13,483 bases of DNA from assembly GCA_021804525.1 (NCBI GenBank), contig JAJZHJ010000010.1, forward strand, positions 1-13,483. Direction: 5' to 3'. A program made the position numbers and the translations under genes. Each line of letters begins with the position of its first letter. Positions within the stretch are counted from its first letter, which is position 1. The notes under the pieces were generated by a model. It saw only the letters and a program-made list of their open reading frames with translations, was not told the DNA's origin and ran no database searches. This stretch comes from Bacteroidota bacterium. Lineage in GTDB: Bacteria; Bacteroidota; Bacteroidia; Bacteroidales; Paludibacteraceae. Shown here piece after piece: positions 5,769 through 12,853 of this stretch.

Positions 5769-6722
5769 ATGCGTGTCATTGATTTGATTACTAACAGCCA
5801 AACGACTGCCTTTTCGTTTGAAATCTTACCTCCGTTAAAAGGGAACAACATTGATCGGGTATATCAAACGATTGATTTATTGCGACCATTCGATCCGAAA
5901 TACATTAATATTACCACTCACCGTAGCGAAATTGTTTACAAAGAGGTAGGTCAGAATCTCTTTAAGCAAGTGGCGGAACGTCATCGTCCCGGGACTGTAG
6001 CTATTGCTGCTGCCATCCAAAACAAGTATAAAATCAATGTGGTGCCACACATTATTTGTAGTGGCTTCACGAAAAGTGAGACCGAATATGCATTAATTGA
6101 TTTGCAGTTTCTAGGTATTCATGATTTGTTGGTGCTTCGCGGAGATAAGGCAAAGCATGAGAAAAACTTTATGCCTTCCAACGAAGGACATTTTCATGCA
6201 CTTGATCTTCAAAATCAGATTAATGATTTTAATACCGGAAAGTTTTTAGATGGCTCCACAATGGAACGTGCTGAACCTATCTTTTCTTATGGTGTTGCCG
6301 GCTATCCCGAGAAGCACGATGAAGCTCCAAACATGGAGACGGATATTTTTTGGTTGAAAGAAAAAGTGAGTCATGGTGCGGCTTATATTGTTACTCAAAT
6401 GTTCTTCGATAATGAAAAATATTTCTCTTTTGTTGATCATTGTCGTGCTGAAGGCATTACTGTGCCCATCATTCCCGGATTGAAACCAATTACCTTTATG
6501 AATCAATTGACGGCTTTGCCTAAAATCTTTCATGTCGATATGCCCGAACCGTTCGTTTTGGAATTGAGCAAATGCAAAACTGATGCTGAGGCTGCGGCAG
6601 TGGGTGTGGAATGGTGCACCATGCAAGCCAAGGAATTGAAACAACAAGGTGTTCCAAGCATTCATTTTTACACGTTAATGGCTGCCCAAAGCGTGAAAAA
6701 GGTGGCTGAGCAGGTGTATTGA
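5769..6722 (+). CDS. metF: 5,10-methylenetetrahydrofolate reductase
   Basis: This FAD enzyme reduces methylene-THF to methyl-THF, the methyl donor for methionine synthesis. The 317-residue protein is a single TIM-barrel catalytic domain of normal bacterial length. It shows FSFEILPP (15-22) with the catalytic Glu at E18, VVPHIICSGF (91-100), LRGD (123-126, the flavin-contacting Asp), VAGYPEKH (176-183), TQMFFD (209-214) with the substrate-binding Gln, PGLKPI (236-241) and HFYTL (299-303). There is no C-terminal regulatory domain of the eukaryotic type. xseA follows after 28 bp with no terminator, so the two are probably co-transcribed although functionally unrelated. The start has no Shine-Dalgarno sequence, as usual in this phylum. 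Confidence 0.95.
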   Translation: MRVIDLITNSQTTAFSFEILPPLKGNNIDRVYQTIDLLRPFDPKYINITTHRSEIVYKEVGQNLFKQVAERHRPGTVAIAAAIQNKYKINVVPHIICSGFTKSETEYALIDLQFLGIHDLLVLRGDKAKHEKNFMPSNEGHFHALDLQNQINDFNTGKFLDGSTMERAEPIFSYGVAGYPEKHDEAPNMETDIFWLKEKVSHGAAYIVTQMFFDNEKYFSFVDHCRAEGITVPIIPGLKPITFMNQLTALPKIFHVDMPEPFVLELSKCKTDAEAAAVGVEWCTMQAKELKQQGVPSIHFYTLMAAQSVKKVAEQVY

Positions 6723-6750
6723 TCTATCCAAACATCAACTTCCTCAAAGT

Positions 6751-8067
6751 ATGCAAAGTCAGAATATTGCCAGTATTTCTTTGCTCGAATTGAACCGGCT
6801 TATCAAAGAAAAGTTGGCGGATGCTTTTTCTACGACTGTGTGGGTGAAAGCTGAAATCAGTGAATTCAGGGAGAATGCAAATGGTCATTGCTACTTAGAA
6901 TTGATCGATAAGGAAGAAACGAATGATCGCATTGCTGCCAAAATGAAGGCTATGATATGGTCGTCAACATACAAGATGTTGAAATTATATTTTGAATCGA
7001 CTACTGGCGAAACCTTGGGCGCAGGATTGAAAATATTAGCGGCTTGTAGCGTTGAATTTCACGAAGTATATGGCATAAGTTTGGTGCTTCACGACATTGA
7101 CCCTACATTCACATTGGGTGAAATGGCGATACGAAGACTCCAATTGTTGAAACAGTTGGAAGAGGAAGGCATGTTGAGCATGAATAAACAATTGCCATTT
7201 GCTATGGTGCCTCAGCGCATTGCCGTAATTTCTTCAGCTACAGCTGCCGGATATGGTGATTTTTTAGATCAACTCCATGTCAATCGATTCGGGTATGTGT
7301 TTTATGCTCGTTTATTTCCTGCAGTTATGCAAGGCGAACAAACAGAGCGTTCTGTTATAGCTGCATTAGATGCTGTTTTTGCTGAAGCAAAGCATTTTGA
7401 TGTGGTTGTCATTCTTCGTGGTGGTGGGGCTGTTGCCGATTTAAGCAGCTTCGATCGTTATTTATTGGCGTTGCATTGCGTTCAGTTTCCTTTGCCTGTG
7501 TTGACTGGTATCGGTCATCTTCGCGACGATACGTTGATTGATCATGTGGCATATGCCAGTTTAAAGACACCTACAGCTGTAGCCGAATTTCTGATCGATA
7601 AAATAGATCAAGCTCACCAATTATTACTCCAGGCGGCAGATAAATTGGCTAAAAGTGCCATGTCTATTCACGAAGCTAAAGCATTGCAACTACAAAACAT
7701 TGTGCGGGAATTCCCTTCCGTGTTATTAGGTCGAACGGCTGTCCAGAAGATGGAATTATCAAGGAAACTATCTATTCTGCAACGTACCGCTATACAGCAA
7801 GTATCCAACCGGCAACAAACGCTGAATCACACAAGAGGTTTGGTTCAGTCAGTTGTAAATAAACAACTTTCCACTCGTCATCATGTGTTGCAATTGATGG
7901 AAAATCAGTTGGCTTATACCAATCCTATATCCATTTTAGAGAAGGGCTATTGTTTAGCTTCGCTGAATGGCAAACGGATTTACTCCAGAAATTCGATACA
8001 ACAAGATGATGTATTGGAAATAGGCTTTCACGATGGCACGGTGACAACCAAAGTTACCGATTCCTAA
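6751..8067 (+). CDS. xseA: exodeoxyribonuclease VII large subunit
   Basis: This is the catalytic subunit of exonuclease VII, which digests single-stranded DNA in mismatch and recombination repair. The 438-residue protein has an N-terminal OB fold (about 28-118, SLLELNRLIKEKL start and VWVKAEISEF). The nuclease domain follows with VISSATAAGYGDF (159-171), ILRGGGAVADLSSFD (221-235) and GIGHLRDDTLIDHVA (253-267), containing the conserved His256 and Asp259. A long coiled-coil-prone region (about 283-390) normally binds the small subunit. The family C-terminal motif LEKGYCL is at 396-402. Catalytic residues appear intact. The small-subunit gene xseB, often placed just after xseA, is absent: only 5 bp separate the stop from a convergent gene. 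Confidence 0.94.
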   Translation: MQSQNIASISLLELNRLIKEKLADAFSTTVWVKAEISEFRENANGHCYLELIDKEETNDRIAAKMKAMIWSSTYKMLKLYFESTTGETLGAGLKILAACSVEFHEVYGISLVLHDIDPTFTLGEMAIRRLQLLKQLEEEGMLSMNKQLPFAMVPQRIAVISSATAAGYGDFLDQLHVNRFGYVFYARLFPAVMQGEQTERSVIAALDAVFAEAKHFDVVVILRGGGAVADLSSFDRYLLALHCVQFPLPVLTGIGHLRDDTLIDHVAYASLKTPTAVAEFLIDKIDQAHQLLLQAADKLAKSAMSIHEAKALQLQNIVREFPSVLLGRTAVQKMELSRKLSILQRTAIQQVSNRQQTLNHTRGLVQSVVNKQLSTRHHVLQLMENQLAYTNPISILEKGYCLASLNGKRIYSRNSIQQDDVLEIGFHDGTVTTKVTDS

Positions 8068-8072
8068 AGTCC

Positions 8073-9587
8073 TTATTCTCCAATTAATACTGGAACTGAC
8101 GGTGTGCTTTCGTTATATAGACGATTAAGCGCAGTAATCACATATTTTGCAGGTTGTTTTGCATTTTGAATGGTATATGTTGCATTATGCTGTATGGCAA
8201 CGATGTGCGTGGCATCCTGTAAGTCAATCGGTTCATTTAATCCAAAGCGATAGATGCAAAAATAGGCGCTTTTATCAAACTCATTTTTCCCCGATGCTGC
8301 TGTCCAGCGTAATTGTAAACGGCACGAGTCGATCGTGATGCGTAAATCAGCAACAGGATTAGGCGCTTGTGCATTTAATGAAGGATACAAGGGCATGAGA
8401 GCAGGATATTTTTGATAATGATCGGCTAATGTATCCACTGCTCCAAAGGGGTTTTGTGCCAATTGATAGCCAGACCACCAAATATTTCCCTGAATGTTAG
8501 GTGTTTCACGTGTAAGACGCATTTTCTCCGCAAATTGATTTATTGATGGATTCTTTAGGTCTTTTGCCTGAAAAGTCATGATACTTTGTCCGATGTAAAG
8601 ATTTGTACCAAAGCTGTTTTTGCTCCACCAATTAATTAACGTAGCATAATCGGCAGCAGGATGTCCAATCGGCCAGTAAAGCTGCGGTGCCACGTAATCG
8701 AGCCAATGATATTTTTCCCATAAAAGCACATTGGCATAAAGTTGATCATAATTACTCAATCCATGCGTGTTACTGCCGGAACCATCGGGCGTGTCGCTGA
8801 GGTTACGATAGATGCCAAATGGACTGACACCAAACACCACCCAAGGCTTGATTTTATGAATGGTTTCAGATACTTCTTTAATCAGTTCGTCCACGTTGTT
8901 GCGTCGCCACATGGCTTTTTCATCTTTTTTGAATCCCATTTTTTTACCCCATTTTCTAAATGAAGCATTGTCATTGAATTCTTCTCCTTTAATGGGGTAA
9001 GGATAAAAATAGTCATCGAAATGAATGCCATCAACATCGTAACGCGAAACAATGTCAGCCACCACTTTGGTTACAAGTTTCCATGATTCAGGATTTCCCG
9101 GATCAAAAAAGAGTTGTTTCCCATATTTAATGAATAGCTTGTGGTGTTTCTTGTTCATCCTCGACAATATTTCGTGGTCATTCGTGGTAACGCGATAAGG
9201 ATTCAGCCATGCGTGTAGTTGCATGTTACGTTCATGGCAGGCTTGAATCATGAAAGCCAACGGATCCCACATCGGATTAGGTGCTTTGCCTTGTTCTCCT
9301 GTCAAGAAACGACTCCAGGGTTCTAATTTTGATGGATAAAACGCATCAGCTTCAGGGCGTACTTGAAAAATAACGGCATTGATACCTGCTCGTTGGAAGG
9401 TGTCGAGCATGGCGCTCCATTCTTTTTGAATAGCTTGAGGCGTCATGTTTTGAAAACGGGTATTGCCGACGGTAGGAATCCATACTCCACGAAATTCGCG
9501 TTTTGGGAATACTTCTGCTTGGATTGAGTGTGAGAGATAGGCTGCAAATAGTGCAACGAGTAGAAAACGAATAGGGGAGTAATTCAT
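8073..9587 (-). CDS. GHL10/DUF187 glycoside hydrolase-like protein (DigH-like)
   Basis: The 504-residue protein has a signal peptide (FLLVALFAAYLSHSIQA, likely cut at about 24). A TIM-barrel GHL10 domain follows (about 29-395), with motifs RGVWIPT (33-39), FQVRPEADAFYPS (74-86), HAWLNPYR (125-132), DGIHFDDYFYPYP (186-198), GVSPFGIYR (253-261) and APQLYWP (300-306). The acidic DD pair in HFDDY is a likely active-site element. A fibronectin-III-like domain closes the protein (about 408-500). The E. coli relative DigH cleaves glycan strands of stem-peptide-free peptidoglycan, so a cell-wall role outside the inner membrane is inferred. A TTG two codons upstream (9593) is in frame, but ATG at 9587 is the normal choice. 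It trails the amn-holA-methyltransferase cluster by 56 bp. Confidence 0.88.
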   Translation of the reverse strand: MNYSPIRFLLVALFAAYLSHSIQAEVFPKREFRGVWIPTVGNTRFQNMTPQAIQKEWSAMLDTFQRAGINAVIFQVRPEADAFYPSKLEPWSRFLTGEQGKAPNPMWDPLAFMIQACHERNMQLHAWLNPYRVTTNDHEILSRMNKKHHKLFIKYGKQLFFDPGNPESWKLVTKVVADIVSRYDVDGIHFDDYFYPYPIKGEEFNDNASFRKWGKKMGFKKDEKAMWRRNNVDELIKEVSETIHKIKPWVVFGVSPFGIYRNLSDTPDGSGSNTHGLSNYDQLYANVLLWEKYHWLDYVAPQLYWPIGHPAADYATLINWWSKNSFGTNLYIGQSIMTFQAKDLKNPSINQFAEKMRLTRETPNIQGNIWWSGYQLAQNPFGAVDTLADHYQKYPALMPLYPSLNAQAPNPVADLRITIDSCRLQLRWTAASGKNEFDKSAYFCIYRFGLNEPIDLQDATHIVAIQHNATYTIQNAKQPAKYVITALNRLYNESTPSVPVLIGE

Positions 9588-9602
9588 ATTCAAAAATTTA
9601 CA

Positions 9603-9626
9603 GCATTGCCAATGAAGGCAAGATGC
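9603..9626. other. small hairpin between the methyltransferase and hydrolase genes
   Basis: GCATTGCC (9603-9610) pairs with GGCA and ATGC in 9617-9626, with a 2-nt bulge and a 6-nt loop. No T-run follows, so it is unlikely to be a full terminator. It may mark an mRNA processing point or mean nothing. Confidence 0.3.
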
Positions 9627-9643
9627 GTTGAACGTAAGTAAAT

Positions 9644-10429
9644 TTATTTTTTGCGTACATAATAAATAGTAGTCTCTTTTGCCGCTTCTGCGTTAGGAGT
9701 CAATGCGTAATAACGATTTTCGCTTTCGCTTACAAAGTTGGTCAAAGGGATTTCGCTGACTTCAAATCCTGCTTCACGCAATCGTTCGGCATAGTCGCGG
9801 CCATATTCGCGCTGATGATCTTTTTGTCCAAAATGACGCAATCGTTCTTCAGGAGTGACAATTGTTTTGTCTTCGTATGTTGTAGCACGATTTGCATTGA
9901 CAGGCGATTGCACTATTCCCCAGCCATTCGGTTTCATGACACGATACAATTCACGTATCGCTTGTCGGTCATCATCTACATGCTCGAGAATGTGATTTGA
10001 CATCACGACATCAAACGTGTCATCAGCAAATGGAATATGGTGAATGTCCATTTTGACACGTGCTAACGGTGACTCCAGATCGGCAGAGTAATAATCGAGC
10101 TGTGGCAATTTTTGAAATCGTTTAATAAAACAATATTCTGGAGCAATGTGCAATAGTTTACCTTTATGATGAAAAAAATCTGTTTTTCGGTCGAGAAAAA
10201 GCCATATTTGTCGGTGTCTTTCTAATGAAAGGCATGAAGGGCAAAGTGCATTTTCGCGCGAAGAGACATATCCATAAGGGAGTAATTTGCGAAAATGGTG
10301 ATGGCATATAGGACATTCAATGTTATGTCCTCGATAAAATATTGAACCGATTTTAATAACAATATGACTGAAAAGTTGCAAATATTTTCGTGGCACATGG
10401 TTGAGGAAAAAGCGAATGAGTTGCTTCAT
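9644..10429 (-). CDS. SAM-dependent methyltransferase with N-terminal zinc ribbon
   Basis: The 261-residue protein has a basic, hydrophobic N-terminus. A four-Cys zinc-ribbon-like module follows: CPIC (39-42) and CPSC (63-66), then LERHR. Next is a class I methyltransferase domain (about 88-175) of the Methyltransf_11 type. Its acidic motif is MDIHHIPFADDTFDVVMSNH (127-146), followed by ILEHV. Motif I is degenerate (LLHIAPE at 92-98 instead of a Gly-rich loop), as in a set of such proteins found near glycan-synthesis genes. The substrate is unknown. Its ATG is 1 bp after the holA stop, so it is translated from the same transcript, and the functional link to holA is not obvious. Confidence 0.82.
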   Translation of the reverse strand: MKQLIRFFLNHVPRKYLQLFSHIVIKIGSIFYRGHNIECPICHHHFRKLLPYGYVSSRENALCPSCLSLERHRQIWLFLDRKTDFFHHKGKLLHIAPEYCFIKRFQKLPQLDYYSADLESPLARVKMDIHHIPFADDTFDVVMSNHILEHVDDDRQAIRELYRVMKPNGWGIVQSPVNANRATTYEDKTIVTPEERLRHFGQKDHQREYGRDYAERLREAGFEVSEIPLTNFVSESENRYYALTPNAEAAKETTIYYVRKK

Positions 10430-10430
10430 T

Positions 10431-11447
10431 TTAATGTAGTATTTTGTATATCAGTTCTTTTAATAATTCGCCTGATTCGGCAGAAACATTATTAACCCCT
10501 TTGGATTGTGCGTCGTAGTTGCGAAGCAGTGCAATGATTTGTTCTGTTTTTGCACTTGAAAATCGACGTGCTGACGTGACATAGTCTTTTACAAAATAAG
10601 CGTTTATGCCGAGTGCTTTTGCAACTATTTGATTGCTTTTATCGGGTAAAGTATGATATACCAATAAATTGCTAAAGAAATTGAACAAAACAGCCAGTGT
10701 TACTGAAATTGGGTTTGCCCGTTCGTTGGTGGAAAAATAACGAATGATGCGGTTTGATTTTAATATGTCGTTGTTGGTAAGTGCTTTGATAAGTTCAAAA
10801 TTGTTGAAGTCCTTACTGATGCCGATGTTCTTTTCTACCAATTCCGGCGTGATACTTGGTAAAGTTGTCGGTTTAGTAATAATCAGCTTCTCTAATTCGT
10901 TGGCAATACGGCTTAAATCGTTTCCCAAAAACTCGGAAAGCATTTCGGCTGCTTTGGCTTCGATAGTGATTTTCTTTTCAGTCAAATAGTCGGTAATCCA
11001 TTTAGGGACTTGATCGTCATAAATTTTATCGGATGTAAACAAAACCCCTTTCTTTTCAATTTCTCCGGCAACTTTGATGCGGCGATCAAGCTTTCCGTTT
11101 TTGTGACAAAACACCAAAAGGGTAGTTGGCAAGGGTTGTTTGAGGTAGAATTGTAGTTCGTCTATGTTTTTGAGCTGTTGCGCTTCTTTTACGATGATTA
11201 CCTGATGAGATGCCCCCATTGGAAACTGCTTGGCGGTGTTGATGATTGTCCCAATGGTACTGTCTTTGCCATAAAAAATAGTCTGATTGAATGCCTTTTC
11301 GTCTTCAGTCAAAACATGATTTTCCACATAATCGCTTATTTTGTCAATATAGTAAGGTTCGTCCCCCATTAAATAATAAATGGATGCGAATTCCCGGCGA
11401 CGGAGCGCGTCGAGTAAAGCACGATAAGTGGTGGTGTTTTTTGCCAT
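10431..11447 (-). CDS. holA: DNA polymerase III delta subunit
   Basis: This is the clamp-loader subunit that opens the beta sliding clamp during replication. The 338-residue protein has the normal length and the three-domain layout of the family. The first domain starts with IYYLMGDEPYYID (23-35), where the Walker A-like loop is degenerate, as expected for delta, which does not hydrolyse ATP. The middle region has LGNDLSRIANELEKLII, the typical helix of domain II/III, and the C-terminal helical collar domain ends with ELLKELIYKIL. The start codon overlaps the amn stop (TAATG), suggesting translational coupling. Identification rests on these motifs and overall length. Confidence 0.9.
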   Translation of the reverse strand: MAKNTTTYRALLDALRRREFASIYYLMGDEPYYIDKISDYVENHVLTEDEKAFNQTIFYGKDSTIGTIINTAKQFPMGASHQVIIVKEAQQLKNIDELQFYLKQPLPTTLLVFCHKNGKLDRRIKVAGEIEKKGVLFTSDKIYDDQVPKWITDYLTEKKITIEAKAAEMLSEFLGNDLSRIANELEKLIITKPTTLPSITPELVEKNIGISKDFNNFELIKALTNNDILKSNRIIRYFSTNERANPISVTLAVLFNFFSNLLVYHTLPDKSNQIVAKALGINAYFVKDYVTSARRFSSAKTEQIIALLRNYDAQSKGVNNVSAESGELLKELIYKILH

Positions 11448-12217
11448 TATTCGAAGCGCAAGTGTTTTATAGTACTACTGTTGTGGATGATGGACGAGAG
11501 CGATTTAATGCCAATTTGTAAATGTTCTTCTACAAAACTAGCAGTCACGCTTTTGTCGCTTACCTCGGTTTTGATGCCGTCGGGAGTCATCGGCATGTCG
11601 GAAACGAGTAAAAGGGCGCCAGTGGGAATGCTGTTGTAGAATCCGACGGAAAACAAAGTGGCAGATTCCATGTCAATAGCCAATGCTCTTGTTTTGTGCA
11701 GATAATCTTTGAAATGTTCGTCGTGTTCCCATACGCGGCGGTTGGTCGAGTAAACTGTTCCTGTCCAATAATCTTTTCCGAAATCACGAATGTTTGATGA
11801 GACGGCACGTTGCAGGCTAAATGCCGGCAGTGCAGGAACTTCAGGTGGAAAATAGTCGTTGGAAGTTCCTTCTCCCCGGATGGCAGCAATGGGAAGAATA
11901 TAATCGCCTAATTGATTCTTGTTTTTCAGTCCGCCGCATTTTCCCAAAAAAAGCACTGCATGAGGTTGAATAGCTGATAGTAAATCCATGATAAGCGCTG
12001 CGTTGGGACTTCCCATACCAAAATTAACAATGGTGATTCCTCCCGCGGAGGCATTGATCATGTTACCTTCGGATATGACAGGGACGTTGAAGCGATGCGC
12101 AAACATCTCTACGTAATTATTGAAGTTCGTTAAAAGTATATGGGAATCAAAAGCTTCAAGAGGGCGTTTGGTATAGCGAACCAACCAATTCTCGACAATT
12201 TCTTTTTTTGTTTTCAT
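11447..12217 (-). CDS. amn: AMP nucleosidase
   Basis: It hydrolyses AMP to adenine and ribose-5-phosphate in the cytoplasm, controlling the adenylate pool. The 256-residue protein is the short Bacteroidetes form: one nucleoside-phosphorylase-type domain without the extra N-terminal domain of E. coli Amn. Visible motifs are FGMGSPNAALIMDLL (66-80), VLFLGKCGGL (88-97), RGEGTSNDYFPPEVPALPAF (114-133), the nucleoside-binding DMESATLFSVGF (182-193) and SDMPM (206-210) with the likely catalytic Asp207. The frame is open to an ATG at 12247, but the -7 box TAACTTTG (12235-12242) lies downstream of it, so the start is taken at 12217 (12226 is also possible). First gene of a tight cluster with holA and the methyltransferase. 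Confidence 0.92.
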   Translation of the reverse strand: MKTKKEIVENWLVRYTKRPLEAFDSHILLTNFNNYVEMFAHRFNVPVISEGNMINASAGGITIVNFGMGSPNAALIMDLLSAIQPHAVLFLGKCGGLKNKNQLGDYILPIAAIRGEGTSNDYFPPEVPALPAFSLQRAVSSNIRDFGKDYWTGTVYSTNRRVWEHDEHFKDYLHKTRALAIDMESATLFSVGFYNSIPTGALLLVSDMPMTPDGIKTEVSDKSVTASFVEEHLQIGIKSLSSIIHNSSTIKHLRFE

Positions 12218-12234
12218 GTTCCGCATTTTGCGTT

Positions 12235-12242
12235 CAAAGTTA
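12235..12242 (-). promoter_or_regulatory. promoter (-7 box) of the amn-holA cluster
   Basis: The minus strand reads TAACTTTG (TAnnTTTG), 17 bp before the preferred amn ATG. The -33 element is unclear. It sets the likely start of amn and gives a very short leader. Confidence 0.5.
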
Positions 12243-12283
12243 CACAATTTTTGCGTTCACTTATTATTCTGTGACAAAGATCG

Positions 12284-12291
12284 TATCTTTG
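12284..12291 (+). promoter_or_regulatory. promoter (-7 box) of the HsdR-N gene
   Basis: A perfect TATCTTTG lies 77 bp before the ATG and divergent from the amn box. No TTTG is found at 19-21 bp upstream. The leader contains two very small hairpins (12294-12307 and 12308-12321) and a 5-codon upstream frame (12348-12365) ending 3 bp before the start. Confidence 0.5.
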
Positions 12292-12368
12292 AAGTATTGT
12301 ATAATACGCATTTTGTTATGCTTGTGTGTCAATTAGATAAATTATATATGGCCCATTTTCATTGATTT

Positions 12369-12833
12369 ATGGTAGCACTCAATTTACCGGCATATCCCTT
12401 TCAAGTCAAAAATAATCATGGTCGTATGGTTATTTTCGATCGGTTACGAAAACGTTTTGTTGCATTAACTCCCGAAGAGTGGGTGCGACAGCATATCGTC
12501 GAGTTTTTGATTTCCGAAAAAGAATTTCCGGCTGCATTGATGGCCAATGAAATTACCTTGCAACGCAATGGCATGAACAAACGTTGCGATACGGTGGTTT
12601 ATAACAGAGAAGGTGATCCTTTGTTAATTGCTGAGTTCAAAGCGCCCGAAGTGGAAATTAATCAGCATACGTTCGATCAAATTGCACGTTATAACATGAT
12701 TTTGAGAGTTTCCTATCTTTTAATCAGCAATGGATTGCAACATTATTGCTGCAACATTGATTATGAAACCCAGCAAGTTTCCTATTTGCCTGACATTCCA
12801 TCCTTTGCTGTAATCAATAGTCGCTTGAGTTGA
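12369..12833 (+). CDS. standalone HsdR N-terminal-type nuclease domain protein
   Basis: This 154-residue protein matches the N-terminal nuclease domain of type I restriction R subunits (HSDR_N_2 type) without helicase or other domains. It shows TPEEWVRQHIVEFLI (34-48), an Asp in KRCD (D74), then IAEFKAP with E89 and K91. Together these form a D...ExK signature of the PD-(D/E)xK fold. The strand SYLLISNGLQHYCC (115-128) follows. The catalytic residues seem kept, so it could cut DNA, but no methylase or specificity gene is nearby and a restriction role is not supported. From memory, similar small genes often sit beside holA in Bacteroidetes, which suggests a housekeeping role. An in-frame stop just upstream fixes the start. 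Confidence 0.82.
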   Translation: MVALNLPAYPFQVKNNHGRMVIFDRLRKRFVALTPEEWVRQHIVEFLISEKEFPAALMANEITLQRNGMNKRCDTVVYNREGDPLLIAEFKAPEVEINQHTFDQIARYNMILRVSYLLISNGLQHYCCNIDYETQQVSYLPDIPSFAVINSRLS

Positions 12834-12853
12834 GGTGCATACGTTAGCCGCTT

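Noticed and set aside
6246..6665. 139-codon frame antisense to metF
   Set aside because: It lies wholly inside a clear metF gene on the other strand and shows no family motif or promoter.
11587..11889. 100-codon frame overlapping amn in another frame
   Set aside because: It is an out-of-frame shadow of the well-conserved amn coding region on the same strand.
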